64,000 nucleotides of DNA from an uncultured Oscillibacter sp. (GTDB lineage Bacteria; Bacillota; Clostridia; Oscillospirales; Oscillospiraceae), in contig UQUC01000001.1 in NCBI GenBank assembly GCA_900544105.1, positions 35,371 through 99,370 of the forward strand. Reading direction: 5' to 3'. Shown piece after piece: positions 25,220-34,575 of the stretch (position 1 is its first letter; every line of letters starts with the position of its first letter). Position numbers and translations under genes: made by a program. Below the pieces are notes generated by a model. That model saw nothing but the letters and a program-made list of their open reading frames with translations, had not been told where the DNA came from and did not search any database.

Positions 25220-25488
25220 GTATTCCCGAAATTTTGCGAGCTTTGCGAAGCGGAGAGAAAACCGGATCTCCTGAAAAATCTTGCGGAATTACAATACAAA
25301 ATGTCGATTTAAAAACAAAAAATACGAACCGTATTGAAAACGAAGGTGATTTGGCGCAAAATCAAGGCTGCGGTGATACCGGAACAACAGCCCCTCCTCA
25401 GCAAGTCTGAGCGGCACAACGGCATTGAAATAACGGTCGATTTGCCAACAATTTGCACGGTGACAAATATAAGAAGCGCATGCAAGAA

Positions 25489-25528
25489 GAAAAGCACGTT
25501 TCCCTGTCAAAAGGAAACGTGCTTTTTG
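25489..25528 (-). terminator. Terminator of the G3E GTPase operon
   Basis: AAAGCACGTTTCC / GGAAACGTGCTTT with T tracts on both strands. Confidence 0.85.
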
Positions 25529-25540
25529 AATATCAGTAGA

Positions 25541-26473
25541 TCAGAAGGTCACGACCTCGTTGGCGGGCTTTTCGCAGGGCTTGATGGAGATGATGTGCAT
25601 CACCGGACCCTTGCCCTTGTAGGCGGAGTGATTTTCCAAAGCCATGCGTGCCTCGACTTCCACCCAGTCCCGGTTCTTGTACTTATTCAGATCCACGCCC
25701 TTGGCCACCAGACCCAAGAACTGCACGTCATTTTCGCAGCAGACCATGGCGAACCGTCCGGGGCAGTGGGTGCCAGGATACTTCTTGGAGTGGCACATAA
25801 GCAGCTTCATGTGAACGGTTTTCCCTGCCCAACGGTCAGGGTAATCCATCACGTCCACATACCAGACGCCGTAGTCGTCGTCCGGAATATGGATCACCGG
25901 CTGGTCCAGATCAAAGGGGCAGACCTCACCGTTGTTGTAGTCCTCGCTGTTGCCGTTCAGATCTTCCAGATAGATGTCCGCCCGGCGGTTCACCATCCGC
26001 AGGTTGCGCTTCCGCAGCGCGGCCTTCAGCTCATCGGTGCAGCGGTTGAACACCAGCAGGTCGGCGTTGGTGATCTTTTCCATCATGATCTGGCCCATGT
26101 TCTTGGCATAGGTCTCAAAGGTATTGGCGTCCACAAAGGTCATCACCTGATAGAGGACCCAGTTGGCGGGCAGCACCTCCCGGTACAGCCGCTCCATGGA
26201 CCACATGCCGTTGTACTCAATGAGGACCTGCTTGGGCTTGTACTGCTTTTCCCATTCCTTGCACTGGGAACAGGTGAGAGCGGTCTCCTCGTCCACCGTG
26301 ACCACAGTCACGTTGTCCAGAGCCTTCTGTTCGTATTCCAGCTCGCCCTCTTCACAGCAGATCAGGAGGGTTTTGTCCTCGCGGGCGAAGCCGTCCTCTA
26401 AAATGCCGTTGATAAAATCCGTTTTGCCGCCGTCCAAAAAACCGGCGATGAGATATACAGGAATATCAGCCAT
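25541..26473 (-). CDS. G3E (CobW-type) GTPase without the CxCC motif
   Basis: GTPase of the COG0523 metal-trafficking family. The 310 residues start MADIPVYLIAGFLDGGKTDF, where the Walker A lysine is Lys17. The usual CxCC metal motif is replaced by LTCSQC near residue 88. The C-terminal half contains a CobW_C-like region with HCPGRFAMVCCEND. It follows the larger His-rich GTPase by 12 bases in one operon, so the two probably act together. Metal and client are unknown. Confidence 0.85.
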   Translation of the reverse strand: MADIPVYLIAGFLDGGKTDFINGILEDGFAREDKTLLICCEEGELEYEQKALDNVTVVTVDEETALTCSQCKEWEKQYKPKQVLIEYNGMWSMERLYREVLPANWVLYQVMTFVDANTFETYAKNMGQIMMEKITNADLLVFNRCTDELKAALRKRNLRMVNRRADIYLEDLNGNSEDYNNGEVCPFDLDQPVIHIPDDDYGVWYVDVMDYPDRWAGKTVHMKLLMCHSKKYPGTHCPGRFAMVCCENDVQFLGLVAKGVDLNKYKNRDWVEVEARMALENHSAYKGKGPVMHIISIKPCEKPANEVVTF

Positions 26474-26485
26474 GAATTTTTTCGC

Positions 26486-27676
26486 TTACAGGCCGAACAG
26501 CTCTGCCAGCTTTTCCTCCTTCAGATTGGAACCGATGACGCACAGGCGGCCGGTGTAGTCAGGATGGCCTGCCCGGATCTCATGCTCCTCCGGCACATAG
26601 TCGAACTCGATCCATGCGCCGTCGGTGCCATTCACGATGCCCTTGGCCCGGAGAATGGCGCCGTAGTCGCCGGAATCCAGGGCTGTCAGAATGCGGTCAA
26701 TGTCCGCCTGTGTATACACCTTGGGCGTCTCCTTGCCCCAGGAGATGAACACCTCGTCGGCGTGGTGATGATGGTGATGGTCATGGCAGGAGCAGTTGGG
26801 GTCATCGCACTCGCCGTCCTCATGGTCATGGTGATGGTGTTCATGCTCATGGTCGTGCTCATGGCCGCAGCACTCATGGTCATGGTCGTGGTGGTGCTCA
26901 TGGTCGTGATGATGCTCGTGCTCATCGTGGTCGTCATCGTCATCATCGTCGTCATGATGATGGTGGCAGGAGCAGTTGGGATCGTCGCACTCCTCACCGT
27001 CGTGATGATGGTGATGGTGTTCGTGTTCATCGGCCTCGTGTTCCGCACGCATCTTCTCCAGCAGTTCGTCGGCCAGAGAGACTTTTTCAATGGCGGAGAG
27101 GATGGCCTTGCCGTCCAGTTCGTCCCAGGGGGTGGTGATGATGGCGGCATCGGCGTTCTTCTCCCGCAGCATGGCCACGGCGGCCTCCAGCTTCTCCTGC
27201 GTCATCTTCTGAGTCCGGGAGAGGATGATGGTGCCGGCGGCCTCGATCTGGTTGTTGTAGAACTCGCCGAAGTTCTTCATATAGACCTTCACCTTGGTGG
27301 CGTCCGCCACGGTGACGAAGCTGTTGAGCTTCATCTCGGGAACGTCCTTTACGGTGTTCTCCACAGCCACAATCACGTCGCTGAGCTTGCCCACGCCGGA
27401 GGGCTCAATGAGGATGCGGTCGGGGTGGAACTGAGCCTCCACGTCCTTCAAAGCCTTATTGAAGTCGCCCACCAGAGAGCAGCAGATGCAGCCGGCGGAC
27501 ATTTCGGAGATCTGGATACCGGATTCCTTCAGGAAGCCGCCGTCAATGTTGATCTCGCCAAATTCATTTTCGATGAGCACCAGCTTTTCGCCCTTATAGG
27601 CCTCCGCCAGCAGCTTTTTGATGAGTGTGGTCTTACCGGCGCCCAGGAAGCCGGAGACGATGTCGATTTTTGTCAT
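26486..27676 (-). CDS. G3E (CobW-type) metallochaperone GTPase with long His/Asp/Cys-rich insert
   Basis: COG0523 GTPase of 396 residues. Walker A GFLGAGKT is at 9-16 and the metal-binding motif CICC at 63-66. A metal-binding insert at about 212-306 is built mostly of His, Asp and Glu, and includes two copies of CDDPNCSC (230-237 and 290-297). A CobW C-terminal domain closes the protein. The start at 27676 follows AAAGGAC. The upstream region has an imperfect palindrome GGTATGATAACC overlapping the promoter, perhaps a metal-regulator site. Storage or delivery of zinc or nickel is plausible, but the metal is not determinable. Confidence 0.9.
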   Translation of the reverse strand: MTKIDIVSGFLGAGKTTLIKKLLAEAYKGEKLVLIENEFGEINIDGGFLKESGIQISEMSAGCICCSLVGDFNKALKDVEAQFHPDRILIEPSGVGKLSDVIVAVENTVKDVPEMKLNSFVTVADATKVKVYMKNFGEFYNNQIEAAGTIILSRTQKMTQEKLEAAVAMLREKNADAAIITTPWDELDGKAILSAIEKVSLADELLEKMRAEHEADEHEHHHHHHDGEECDDPNCSCHHHHDDDDDDDDHDEHEHHHDHEHHHDHDHECCGHEHDHEHEHHHHDHEDGECDDPNCSCHDHHHHHHADEVFISWGKETPKVYTQADIDRILTALDSGDYGAILRAKGIVNGTDGAWIEFDYVPEEHEIRAGHPDYTGRLCVIGSNLKEEKLAELFGL

Positions 27677-27883
27677 GGTATCAGTCCTTTTCAAAAATTT
27701 TATACCACGGTTATCATACCACGAAATCACAAAAATGCAATGTCATCACAGAAAATTTACAGTTCCAGCGGCACAAAAACGTGTATTTGCGCCACTGGAG
27801 CCATTTTCAGAACCTTTGCGGCTCTGAAAATATTCTTCCTTACCGTTTTCTTACCCGCTTTACTTTTCTGATAGCTGCCATTT

Positions 27884-29221
27884 TTACCGTTCCTTTTTCC
27901 CGCATTCCCCGGCGATCTCACCGGAGAGCAGTAGCAGACAGACGAGGTTCGGAAAGGCCATCAGTGCGTTGGCGAGATCCGCAAGCTGAAGGACCGTGGC
28001 CATAGGGATCATCGCTCCGACAAAAACCGACAGTCCGTACAGCACCCGGCAGGGCCGTACCGCCTCCGGTCCCAGCAGGTATGATGCCGTTGTCTCTGCC
28101 TGAACCGCACAGCCCAGCACGGAGGTAAAGGCAAACAGCCCCAACGCCGCACCGATGAGCCACGGGGCCAGCGGCCCCAGCACCGTTTCAAAGGCCCGGA
28201 GGGTCAGTGCCGCGCCGGTGAGGGGGAGACCGTTGCCATCCGCCGCTCCCAGCGTGCCGGAGCAGCAGATGGCGAGACCGGTAACGGTGCAGATTACCAT
28301 GGTGTCGAAAAACACGCCGGTCATGCTGATGAGCCCCTGCTTTACAGGATCCTCCGTGTCAGCGCAGGCGGCGGTGATGGAGGCGGAGCCTAACCCCGCC
28401 TCGTTGGAAAAAACGCTCCGGGCAACGCCCCAGCGGAGGGCCTCCCGGCGGGTGACGATCCCCAAAGCCCCGCCCAGAGCGGCCTCCGGCGCCACCGCGC
28501 ACCGAAGCATCAGGATCAGCGCCTCCGGCAGGCGGCGGAGGTTTCCCAGGATCACCGCCAGTCCACCGCCTAGGTACAGCAGCGCCATCACCGGTACCAG
28601 CACCGTGGAGATCTCCGCGATACGGCGGATGCCGCCCAATAAAATCGCTAGGGCCAGCACCGCCGTCACCAGTCCTACCCGCCAGCGGGGCAGGGTGAAG
28701 GCGGCGGAGAAAGTATCCGCCAAGGCCCCGGACTGGGCCATCGCCCCCATAGCAAAGGCCATCAGCAGGGCGAATAAGGCGTAGAAGCGGCCCAAAACCG
28801 CCCCGGCGGACCCCAGCCGCGTCTCCATCACCGCCATAGGCCCGCCCCAGCGGGTACCGTCCTGGCGGACGCGGTGGTATTTCACCGCCAGCATACACTC
28901 GGCGAACTTGGCTGCAAGTCCCAGCAACGCCGCCAGCTCCATCCATACCAGCGCCCCCGGCCCACCGGATACCAGCGCTGCCGCCACGCCCACGATGTTG
29001 CCGGTGCCCACAGTGGAGGCCAGCGCCGTCATCAGGGAGCCGAAGGGGGACACACCGCCCCGGCCTTTTCGCCGGGCCTCCCCCCCTAAAGACAGGGTCA
29101 GTGCCCGCCCTAAATTTCGCTGGGGAAAGCCCCCTGTCCGCAGGGTCAGCCACGCCCCGGTCCCCAAGATCAGCGCCAGTGTCCCCGGTCCCCACAGGAG
29201 GGTATTCAGCACTTCCAGCAT
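27884..29221 (-). CDS. Alanine/glycine:cation symporter family protein (AGCS)
   Basis: Sodium- or proton-coupled amino acid importer. The 445 residues have about ten to eleven helices. The family signatures are GPGTLALILGTGAWLTLRTG at the N-terminus, STVGTGNIVGVAAAL near residue 70, and SVFSNEAGLGSASITAACA near residue 267. ATG at 29221 follows AAAGGGG. It is monocistronic. It is GC-rich, with many GCG/CTG codons, like its neighbours. Substrate is likely Ala or Gly, unproven. Confidence 0.93.
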   Translation of the reverse strand: MLEVLNTLLWGPGTLALILGTGAWLTLRTGGFPQRNLGRALTLSLGGEARRKGRGGVSPFGSLMTALASTVGTGNIVGVAAALVSGGPGALVWMELAALLGLAAKFAECMLAVKYHRVRQDGTRWGGPMAVMETRLGSAGAVLGRFYALFALLMAFAMGAMAQSGALADTFSAAFTLPRWRVGLVTAVLALAILLGGIRRIAEISTVLVPVMALLYLGGGLAVILGNLRRLPEALILMLRCAVAPEAALGGALGIVTRREALRWGVARSVFSNEAGLGSASITAACADTEDPVKQGLISMTGVFFDTMVICTVTGLAICCSGTLGAADGNGLPLTGAALTLRAFETVLGPLAPWLIGAALGLFAFTSVLGCAVQAETTASYLLGPEAVRPCRVLYGLSVFVGAMIPMATVLQLADLANALMAFPNLVCLLLLSGEIAGECGKKER

Positions 29222-29294
29222 CCCATCGCCCCTTTCGGGACAGTCTATGCGGGATTTTACCCGCCAAGACGCGCCGGGGCGGTTTGGCTAAAAA

Positions 29295-29327
29295 AGGGAG
29301 CCGACGGCCAAAAGGCCGCCGGCTCTC
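29295..29327 (-). terminator. Terminator of tex
   Basis: Minus strand GAGCCGGCGGCC / GGCCGTCGGCTC then CCTTTTTTAG. Confidence 0.85.
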
Positions 29328-29358
29328 TTGATACTTTGCATTTTGCTTGGGAAAAGAC

Positions 29359-31509
29359 TTATTTTGCCTGCTTCATGGAAAGGCTGATGCGCTTTTTCTT
29401 TTCATCCACTTCCAGAACGACCACCTTCACAACATCCCCTACGGACACAGCCTCGGAGGGATGCCGGATGAATTTGTCGCACACCTGCGAGATATGCACC
29501 AGACCGTCCTGATGGACACCGATGTCCACGAACACGCCGAAGTCGATGACGTTCCGCACTGTGCCAGTGAGGATCATGCCGGGCTTCAAGTCCTTCATTT
29601 CCAGCACGTCCGTACGGAGGATGGGCTTAGGCAGCTCGTCGCGGACGTCCCGCCCCGGCTTTAACAGCTCGGATACGATGTCCCGCAGGGTAGGAACGCC
29701 TACGCCGATCTCCTCCGCCGCCTTTTCCTCTCCGTAAGCGCCGAGGCGGGCGGGAAGGTCGGAAATGGCCCCGTTCCTCACATCTGCTAAGGTGTGACCC
29801 GTCAGCTCCAGCAGGGCCTTGGCCGCGTCATAGGATTCCGGGTGGACGGCGGTGTTATCCAGCACGCTTTTACTCTCCGGCACCCGCAAAAAGCCCGCGC
29901 ACTGCTGGAAGGCCTTAGGTCCCAGCTTGGGGACCTTTTTGATCTGGGCGCGGGAGGTGAACGCACCGTTTTCCTCCCGGTAGGCCACCACATTTTTCGC
30001 CGTGGTGCCGTTCAGACCCGCTACCCGCTGTAAAAGGGAGGGGGATGCGGTGTTGACATCCACGCCTACGGCGTTGACGCAGTCCTCCACCACGCCGTTC
30101 AGGGCGTCGTCCAACCGCTTCTGGGGACAATCGTGCTGATACTGTCCCACGCCGATGGACTTGGGGTCGATCTTCACCAGCTCCGCCAGCGGGTCCTGTA
30201 ACCGCCGGGCGATGGACACGGCAGAGCGGAGATTCACGTCATACTGAGGGAATTCCTCGGCGGCCAGTTTGCTGGCGGAATAGACGGAGGCCCCTGCCTC
30301 GCTTACGATCATATAGCTGACGTTCCCGCCGACCTTGCGGATCAGTTCCACTGCCATCTGCTCCGTCTCCCGGCTGGCGGTGCCGTTGCCGATGGCGATG
30401 TGCTCCACGCCGTGCTTGGCGATCAGCTTACTGAGGGTAGCGATGGCCTCATTCTTCTGCCGCTCCCCGTAGGTGGGATAGACCACGGCGGTATCCAGCA
30501 CCTTGCCGGTGTCGTCCACCACCGCTACTTTACAGCCCATGCGGTAGCCGGGATCCAGACCCATAGTGACCTTGCCCTTCACCGGCGGCTGCATCAGAAG
30601 GGGCTTCAGGTTCAGGGCAAACTGGCCGATGGCGCCCTCGCTGGCCTTTTCCGTCAGTGCCGTCCGCATTTCCCGTTCCAGAGAGGGGAAAATAAGCCGG
30701 TCATAGCTATCCTCGGCCGTGGCCTTGACAAACTCCATGGCAGCGGAGCCGGGCTTCACCACCGCTCGCCGCAGCACCGGCAGCGCCAGCTCCCGGTCCA
30801 GCAGGACAGTGACCTTCAGCTTTTCTTCTTTTTCACCCCGGTTGATGGCGAGGACCTGATGGCCCTGTAAGCGACTGAGAGGCTGCTCAAACGCGTAATA
30901 CAGGCGGTAGACACTGTCCTCCTCTGTGGCGGCGAGAGAGCGTAGAGTTCCTCGGCGCTCCAACAGCTCCCGCAGGCTCTTGCGGACGGCCGCATCGTCG
31001 CTGATCCACTCGGCGATGATGTCATTGGCTCCTTGCAGAGCATCCTCTGCCGTCTCCACGCCCTTTTCTGAATCGAGGAAGTCTGCCGCCGCATCCTCCG
31101 GACGGGGACAGTCCCGCTCCTGAGCGAACAGCAGCGCGGCCAGCGGCTCCAGTCCCTTTTCCCGGGCTACGGTGGCGCGGGTGCGGCGCTTTTGCTTGTA
31201 GGGGCGGTAGAGATCCTCCACCTCTGCTAAGGTTTGGGCGCTGTCGATGGCGGCGGCCAATTCCTCCGTCAGCTTGCCCTGCTCCTCGATGGACTTTTTC
31301 ACCGTATCCCGGCGTTCCTCCAACCCGCGGAGGTATTGGAGCCGTTCCTCCAGCGTTCGGAGGGAGGTGTCGTCCATAGCGCCGTGAAGCTCCTTGCGGT
31401 AGCGGGCAATGAAGGGGATCGTGTTGCCCTCATCCAGCAGCCGGACCACATTCTCTACATGCCGGGGGTCCTTGTTCAGCTCCTGCGCCAGTGTTTGAAT
31501 CATATTCAT
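29359..31509 (-). CDS. tex: Tex family S1 RNA-binding transcription accessory protein
   Basis: Cytosolic nucleic-acid-binding protein of the Tex/YhgF family, 716 residues. In order: N-terminal helical region with RHVENVVRLLDEGNTIPFIARYRKE, a YqgF/RNase H-like domain (MGLDPGYRMGCKVAVVD, about 328), helix-hairpin-helix motifs (about 490-560), and a C-terminal S1 domain (about 635-705; LTGTVRNVIDFGVFVDIG). The start at 31509 follows AAAGGAT; the longer ORF crosses the mutL terminator. Tex affects transcript stability and RNA polymerase recycling in other bacteria. Confidence 0.95.
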   Translation of the reverse strand: MNMIQTLAQELNKDPRHVENVVRLLDEGNTIPFIARYRKELHGAMDDTSLRTLEERLQYLRGLEERRDTVKKSIEEQGKLTEELAAAIDSAQTLAEVEDLYRPYKQKRRTRATVAREKGLEPLAALLFAQERDCPRPEDAAADFLDSEKGVETAEDALQGANDIIAEWISDDAAVRKSLRELLERRGTLRSLAATEEDSVYRLYYAFEQPLSRLQGHQVLAINRGEKEEKLKVTVLLDRELALPVLRRAVVKPGSAAMEFVKATAEDSYDRLIFPSLEREMRTALTEKASEGAIGQFALNLKPLLMQPPVKGKVTMGLDPGYRMGCKVAVVDDTGKVLDTAVVYPTYGERQKNEAIATLSKLIAKHGVEHIAIGNGTASRETEQMAVELIRKVGGNVSYMIVSEAGASVYSASKLAAEEFPQYDVNLRSAVSIARRLQDPLAELVKIDPKSIGVGQYQHDCPQKRLDDALNGVVEDCVNAVGVDVNTASPSLLQRVAGLNGTTAKNVVAYREENGAFTSRAQIKKVPKLGPKAFQQCAGFLRVPESKSVLDNTAVHPESYDAAKALLELTGHTLADVRNGAISDLPARLGAYGEEKAAEEIGVGVPTLRDIVSELLKPGRDVRDELPKPILRTDVLEMKDLKPGMILTGTVRNVIDFGVFVDIGVHQDGLVHISQVCDKFIRHPSEAVSVGDVVKVVVLEVDEKKKRISLSMKQAK

Positions 31510-31530
31510 GCTTGTATCCTTTCGTTGAAA

Positions 31531-31562
31531 AGCCACCGTCGCGACGGCGGTGGCTTTTGGCT
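31531..31562 (-). terminator. Terminator between mutL and tex
   Basis: AAAGCCACCG / CGGTGGCTTTT hairpin on both strands. Confidence 0.75.
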
Positions 31563-31579
31563 GTTTGAAATTTCTGCTC

Positions 31580-33622
31580 TCAGGCTCGCTTGAAAAGCTT
31601 TTCAAGCTCGTATTTCGAGACCTTTACCACCACAGGCCGCCCGTGGGGGCAATACCGGACCTCGCCGCTCTGCACTTTTTCCACCAAGACCTTCAATTCG
31701 GCGGGGTCACTGGTCCAGCCGCCCTTGATGGCGGCTTTACAGGCCATGGTGTGCAGCAGCGCCTCCCGTTTTTCATCCAGATTCCGGCCTGAGCGGAGGT
31801 TTTGAGCAAATTCCTCCAGCGTGGCGGCGGTGTCTGCCGCATCCAAGTCTGCCGGGACCTCCCGTACCAGAATCGCGCCGTCACCAAAATCCTCACAGCC
31901 GAAGCCGAACTGTTCCAGCAGTTCCAGATTATCCAACAGCAGAGCGGCGTCCTCCTTGCCGGGTTCCACGGCGATGGGCTGCAAAAGGGCCTGACGCATG
32001 GGCGGCTCCTTGGACGTCATCAGCCGGTCAAAGTTGATCCGCTCATGGGCGGCGTGCTTGTCGATGAGCCAGAGGGTCTCTGCGTCATCCTCACAGATAA
32101 TGTAAGTATTCAGGACCTCTCCGGCAATGCGCCACGGGGCTGCCTCCGGCAGCACCGTTTCCTGTCCCGGCAGCTCCATGGCGGTCTGCTGGGTCGGGAC
32201 GGCAGGAATGGCCGGGACAAAGGGCTTAGGGGCCGGAGCGGGTTCCACCGCCTTTTCCGGCACGGGAACCACAGGCTCCGCAGGCTTGGCGGTCACGGAG
32301 GCGGGGGCCTTTCCCAAGGCACTGGTGGGCGCTTGAACAGTCCCACGAGGCGGCCAGATGGGTGGAACGCTGTCAGCTACCTTGGCGGTAGAGCTCCATT
32401 CCGTGTTCCAGGAGGGCTTGACAGGCGCAGACGGTGTCACCGGCTGCGGGCGGAAAGCGGGTTGGGCCACCTTGGGCGGCTGGGCCGGAGTGGGGGATCT
32501 TACGGCAGTAGGCGTGGGGGTGGGTCTCACTCCCTGTTCCCGGTATGCCTTGGCGTCCACGGACTGAAAAAAGTCCTGCCGGGGATTTTGGGCCTCCCGG
32601 ACCGGCGGGGTACTTGGCTTCGTCACAGCCCCACCGCGAGCGTCCAGCGCGTCCATGACCGTGTGGAACACCGCGTCGAATACGTCATGCTCCTTGGCAA
32701 ATTTCACCTGGGTCTTGGCGGGATGGACGTTCACATCCACCGCCGTCACAGGCAGCAGCACCTCCAGCACGCAGCCGGGGAACCGCCCTTTGAGAAGCTG
32801 ATTCCGGTAGCCTTCCTCTAAAGCGGCAGTCAAAAGCTGGGACTTGATGAACCGGCCATTGACGAAAAATACCTGCATGGAGCGGGAGCCGCGGCCGTTG
32901 ACAGGCGCGGTCACAAAGCCCCGCACCTCGATGTCCCCGCCCCGGCCCTGTACCGGCACCAGCGTTTTGGCGAATTCCCGGCCCAAGGCGGCGTACACGG
33001 CGGATTCCGGCTTACCGTCTCCGGGGGTGTGGAGGGATTCCTGCCCGTCCTTGATGAACTTGAAGGAAACGTCCGGGTGGCTCAGCGCCAGATGCTGCAT
33101 CAGCCCCGCCACAGCGGCGGTCTCAGCGCTGTCCTTTTTCATGAATTTCAGCCGGGCAGGGGTGTTATAAAAGAGGTCCGATACCCGGATGGTGGTGCCC
33201 TCCGGGGCGCCTTCCTCCCGGACGGGCTCCATGTGCCCGCCCTCGCCGTGGATGGCGGCACCTACGGCATCCTCCGGCCGTCGGGTCAGCACATCCACGC
33301 GGCTGACGGCGGAAATAGCCGCCAAAGCCTCACCACGGAAGCCAAGGGTCCCGATTTTAGCCAGATCCTCCGCCGTGCGAAGCTTGCTGGTGGCGTGACG
33401 CAAAAAGGCGGTGGGCAGTTCCTCTGGTGCGATACCGCAACCGTTGTCCGTCACACGGATCAGGCCCATGCCGCCTCGCTGGATCTCCACCACGATGGCG
33501 GAGGCTCCGGCATCGATGGCATTTTCCACCAGCTCCTTCACAACAGAGGCGGGGCGTTCCACCACCTCGCCGGCGGCGATCAGGTCGGCTACATGAGATG
33601 ATAATTGTTGAATGTGAGGCAT
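31580..33622 (-). CDS. mutL: DNA mismatch repair protein MutL (endonuclease type)
   Basis: Couples MutS recognition to strand incision. The 680 residues comprise a GHKL ATPase (VVERPASVVKELVENAIDAG, about 25-45; GFRGEALAAI), a Pro-rich linker (about 355-480) and a C-terminal endonuclease domain. The metal motif reads DKHAAHERINFD, where the last position is Asp instead of the usual Glu. ACKAAIKGG and CPHGRP complete the site. The start ATG follows AAGGAG. It lies apart from mutS, with two transporter/protease genes between. Confidence 0.95.
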   Translation of the reverse strand: MPHIQQLSSHVADLIAAGEVVERPASVVKELVENAIDAGASAIVVEIQRGGMGLIRVTDNGCGIAPEELPTAFLRHATSKLRTAEDLAKIGTLGFRGEALAAISAVSRVDVLTRRPEDAVGAAIHGEGGHMEPVREEGAPEGTTIRVSDLFYNTPARLKFMKKDSAETAAVAGLMQHLALSHPDVSFKFIKDGQESLHTPGDGKPESAVYAALGREFAKTLVPVQGRGGDIEVRGFVTAPVNGRGSRSMQVFFVNGRFIKSQLLTAALEEGYRNQLLKGRFPGCVLEVLLPVTAVDVNVHPAKTQVKFAKEHDVFDAVFHTVMDALDARGGAVTKPSTPPVREAQNPRQDFFQSVDAKAYREQGVRPTPTPTAVRSPTPAQPPKVAQPAFRPQPVTPSAPVKPSWNTEWSSTAKVADSVPPIWPPRGTVQAPTSALGKAPASVTAKPAEPVVPVPEKAVEPAPAPKPFVPAIPAVPTQQTAMELPGQETVLPEAAPWRIAGEVLNTYIICEDDAETLWLIDKHAAHERINFDRLMTSKEPPMRQALLQPIAVEPGKEDAALLLDNLELLEQFGFGCEDFGDGAILVREVPADLDAADTAATLEEFAQNLRSGRNLDEKREALLHTMACKAAIKGGWTSDPAELKVLVEKVQSGEVRYCPHGRPVVVKVSKYELEKLFKRA

Positions 33623-33633
33623 ATGATTTCTCC

Positions 33634-34545
33634 TTACAGCAATGCTGCCAAAACGGGAATGGTGATAATAGACATCAGGGTGGTCAGGAAAATACTCTGG
33701 GCCATACATTCGGTGTCACCACCGTATTCCATAGCCAGCATACTGCCATTGAGGGCGGTGGGCATGGCCATGAGGATCACAGCGATATTGGCCACCAGAG
33801 GCGTGCCGATACCGGTCCATTTCAGGAACAGCCACAGCATAATGGGAAGGATCAGAAGTCGAAAGGCCGCCAAAGCCCATAGCCGCGGTGAGGTAAATGC
33901 CCGTCCAAAGGGTAGATCTGCCAGCAGAGAACCGACTACTAAGAGGGACAGAGGGGTTGTCATGCTGCCTGTAAAGTTCAGACACTCCCCAAGCAAGGCT
34001 GGCACATTGATGTGGAACAGGGCCACCATCAAGGCAATCACCGAGGCAACGATACATGGCGATAGCAACTGCTGCCAACGAAACTTTGCCTGTCCAGCCA
34101 GCATCAAGGGACCCAGAGAATAGGACAGCAGGTTAAAGGGCAGGACCAGGATCACGGCATAGAACAGTGCCTCTTGACCAAAGAGAGCGACCGATACCGG
34201 ATAGCCGATAAAGGCCATATTTGAAAAAATCAACGAATAGCGCCAGACACACTGCTGCTTGACTGTTCCACCCAACAGGTGGGGCACGAAGGCAGCGACG
34301 AAGAAACCCAGCCCATAATAAACGATTGCGACCTTTAAAACAGACAAGATTTCCCCGGTGCTGGGCAAAGCGTCTCCGGAGGAGACGGAGCCTAAAATCA
34401 GGCAAGGCACAATGATACCCAGGAGCAAACGGCAAAGATTCTGATCCGTTTGCTTGCCCAGATATCCCAGTTTGTGGGCTAGAAAACCTGCGGTCATGCA
34501 GAAGAGAATGACCAGCATTTCAGAAAACACATCAAAAAAACTCAC
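33634..34545 (-). CDS. AEC family (auxin efflux carrier-type) permease
   Basis: A 303-residue membrane transporter with about ten helices, grouped in two halves around LILGSVSSGD and VILMAMPTALNGSMLAMEYG. In bacteria AEC proteins carry small organic acids such as malate or malonate. It sits 11 bases upstream of mutL on the same strand, so the two may be cotranscribed, although the role looks unrelated. The start ATG is near an AT-rich gap with a weak ribosome site. Confidence 0.88.
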   Translation of the reverse strand: MSFFDVFSEMLVILFCMTAGFLAHKLGYLGKQTDQNLCRLLLGIIVPCLILGSVSSGDALPSTGEILSVLKVAIVYYGLGFFVAAFVPHLLGGTVKQQCVWRYSLIFSNMAFIGYPVSVALFGQEALFYAVILVLPFNLLSYSLGPLMLAGQAKFRWQQLLSPCIVASVIALMVALFHINVPALLGECLNFTGSMTTPLSLLVVGSLLADLPFGRAFTSPRLWALAAFRLLILPIMLWLFLKWTGIGTPLVANIAVILMAMPTALNGSMLAMEYGGDTECMAQSIFLTTLMSIITIPVLAALL

Positions 34546-34575
34546 GGAATTCCACGCTCGATTCTATATGAGATA

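Noticed and set aside
25334..26401. 355-residue plus-strand ORF opposite the smaller G3E GTPase
   Set aside because: Begins in an intergenic region without ribosome site and runs antisense to a gene with intact Walker A and CobW features.
26564..27871. Plus-strand ORF of Val/Met repeats and the DNA low-complexity tract, which resembles a tandem repeat or CRISPR-like array
   Set aside because: It is the complement of His/Asp codons in the G3E GTPase; no regular spacer-repeat structure exists.
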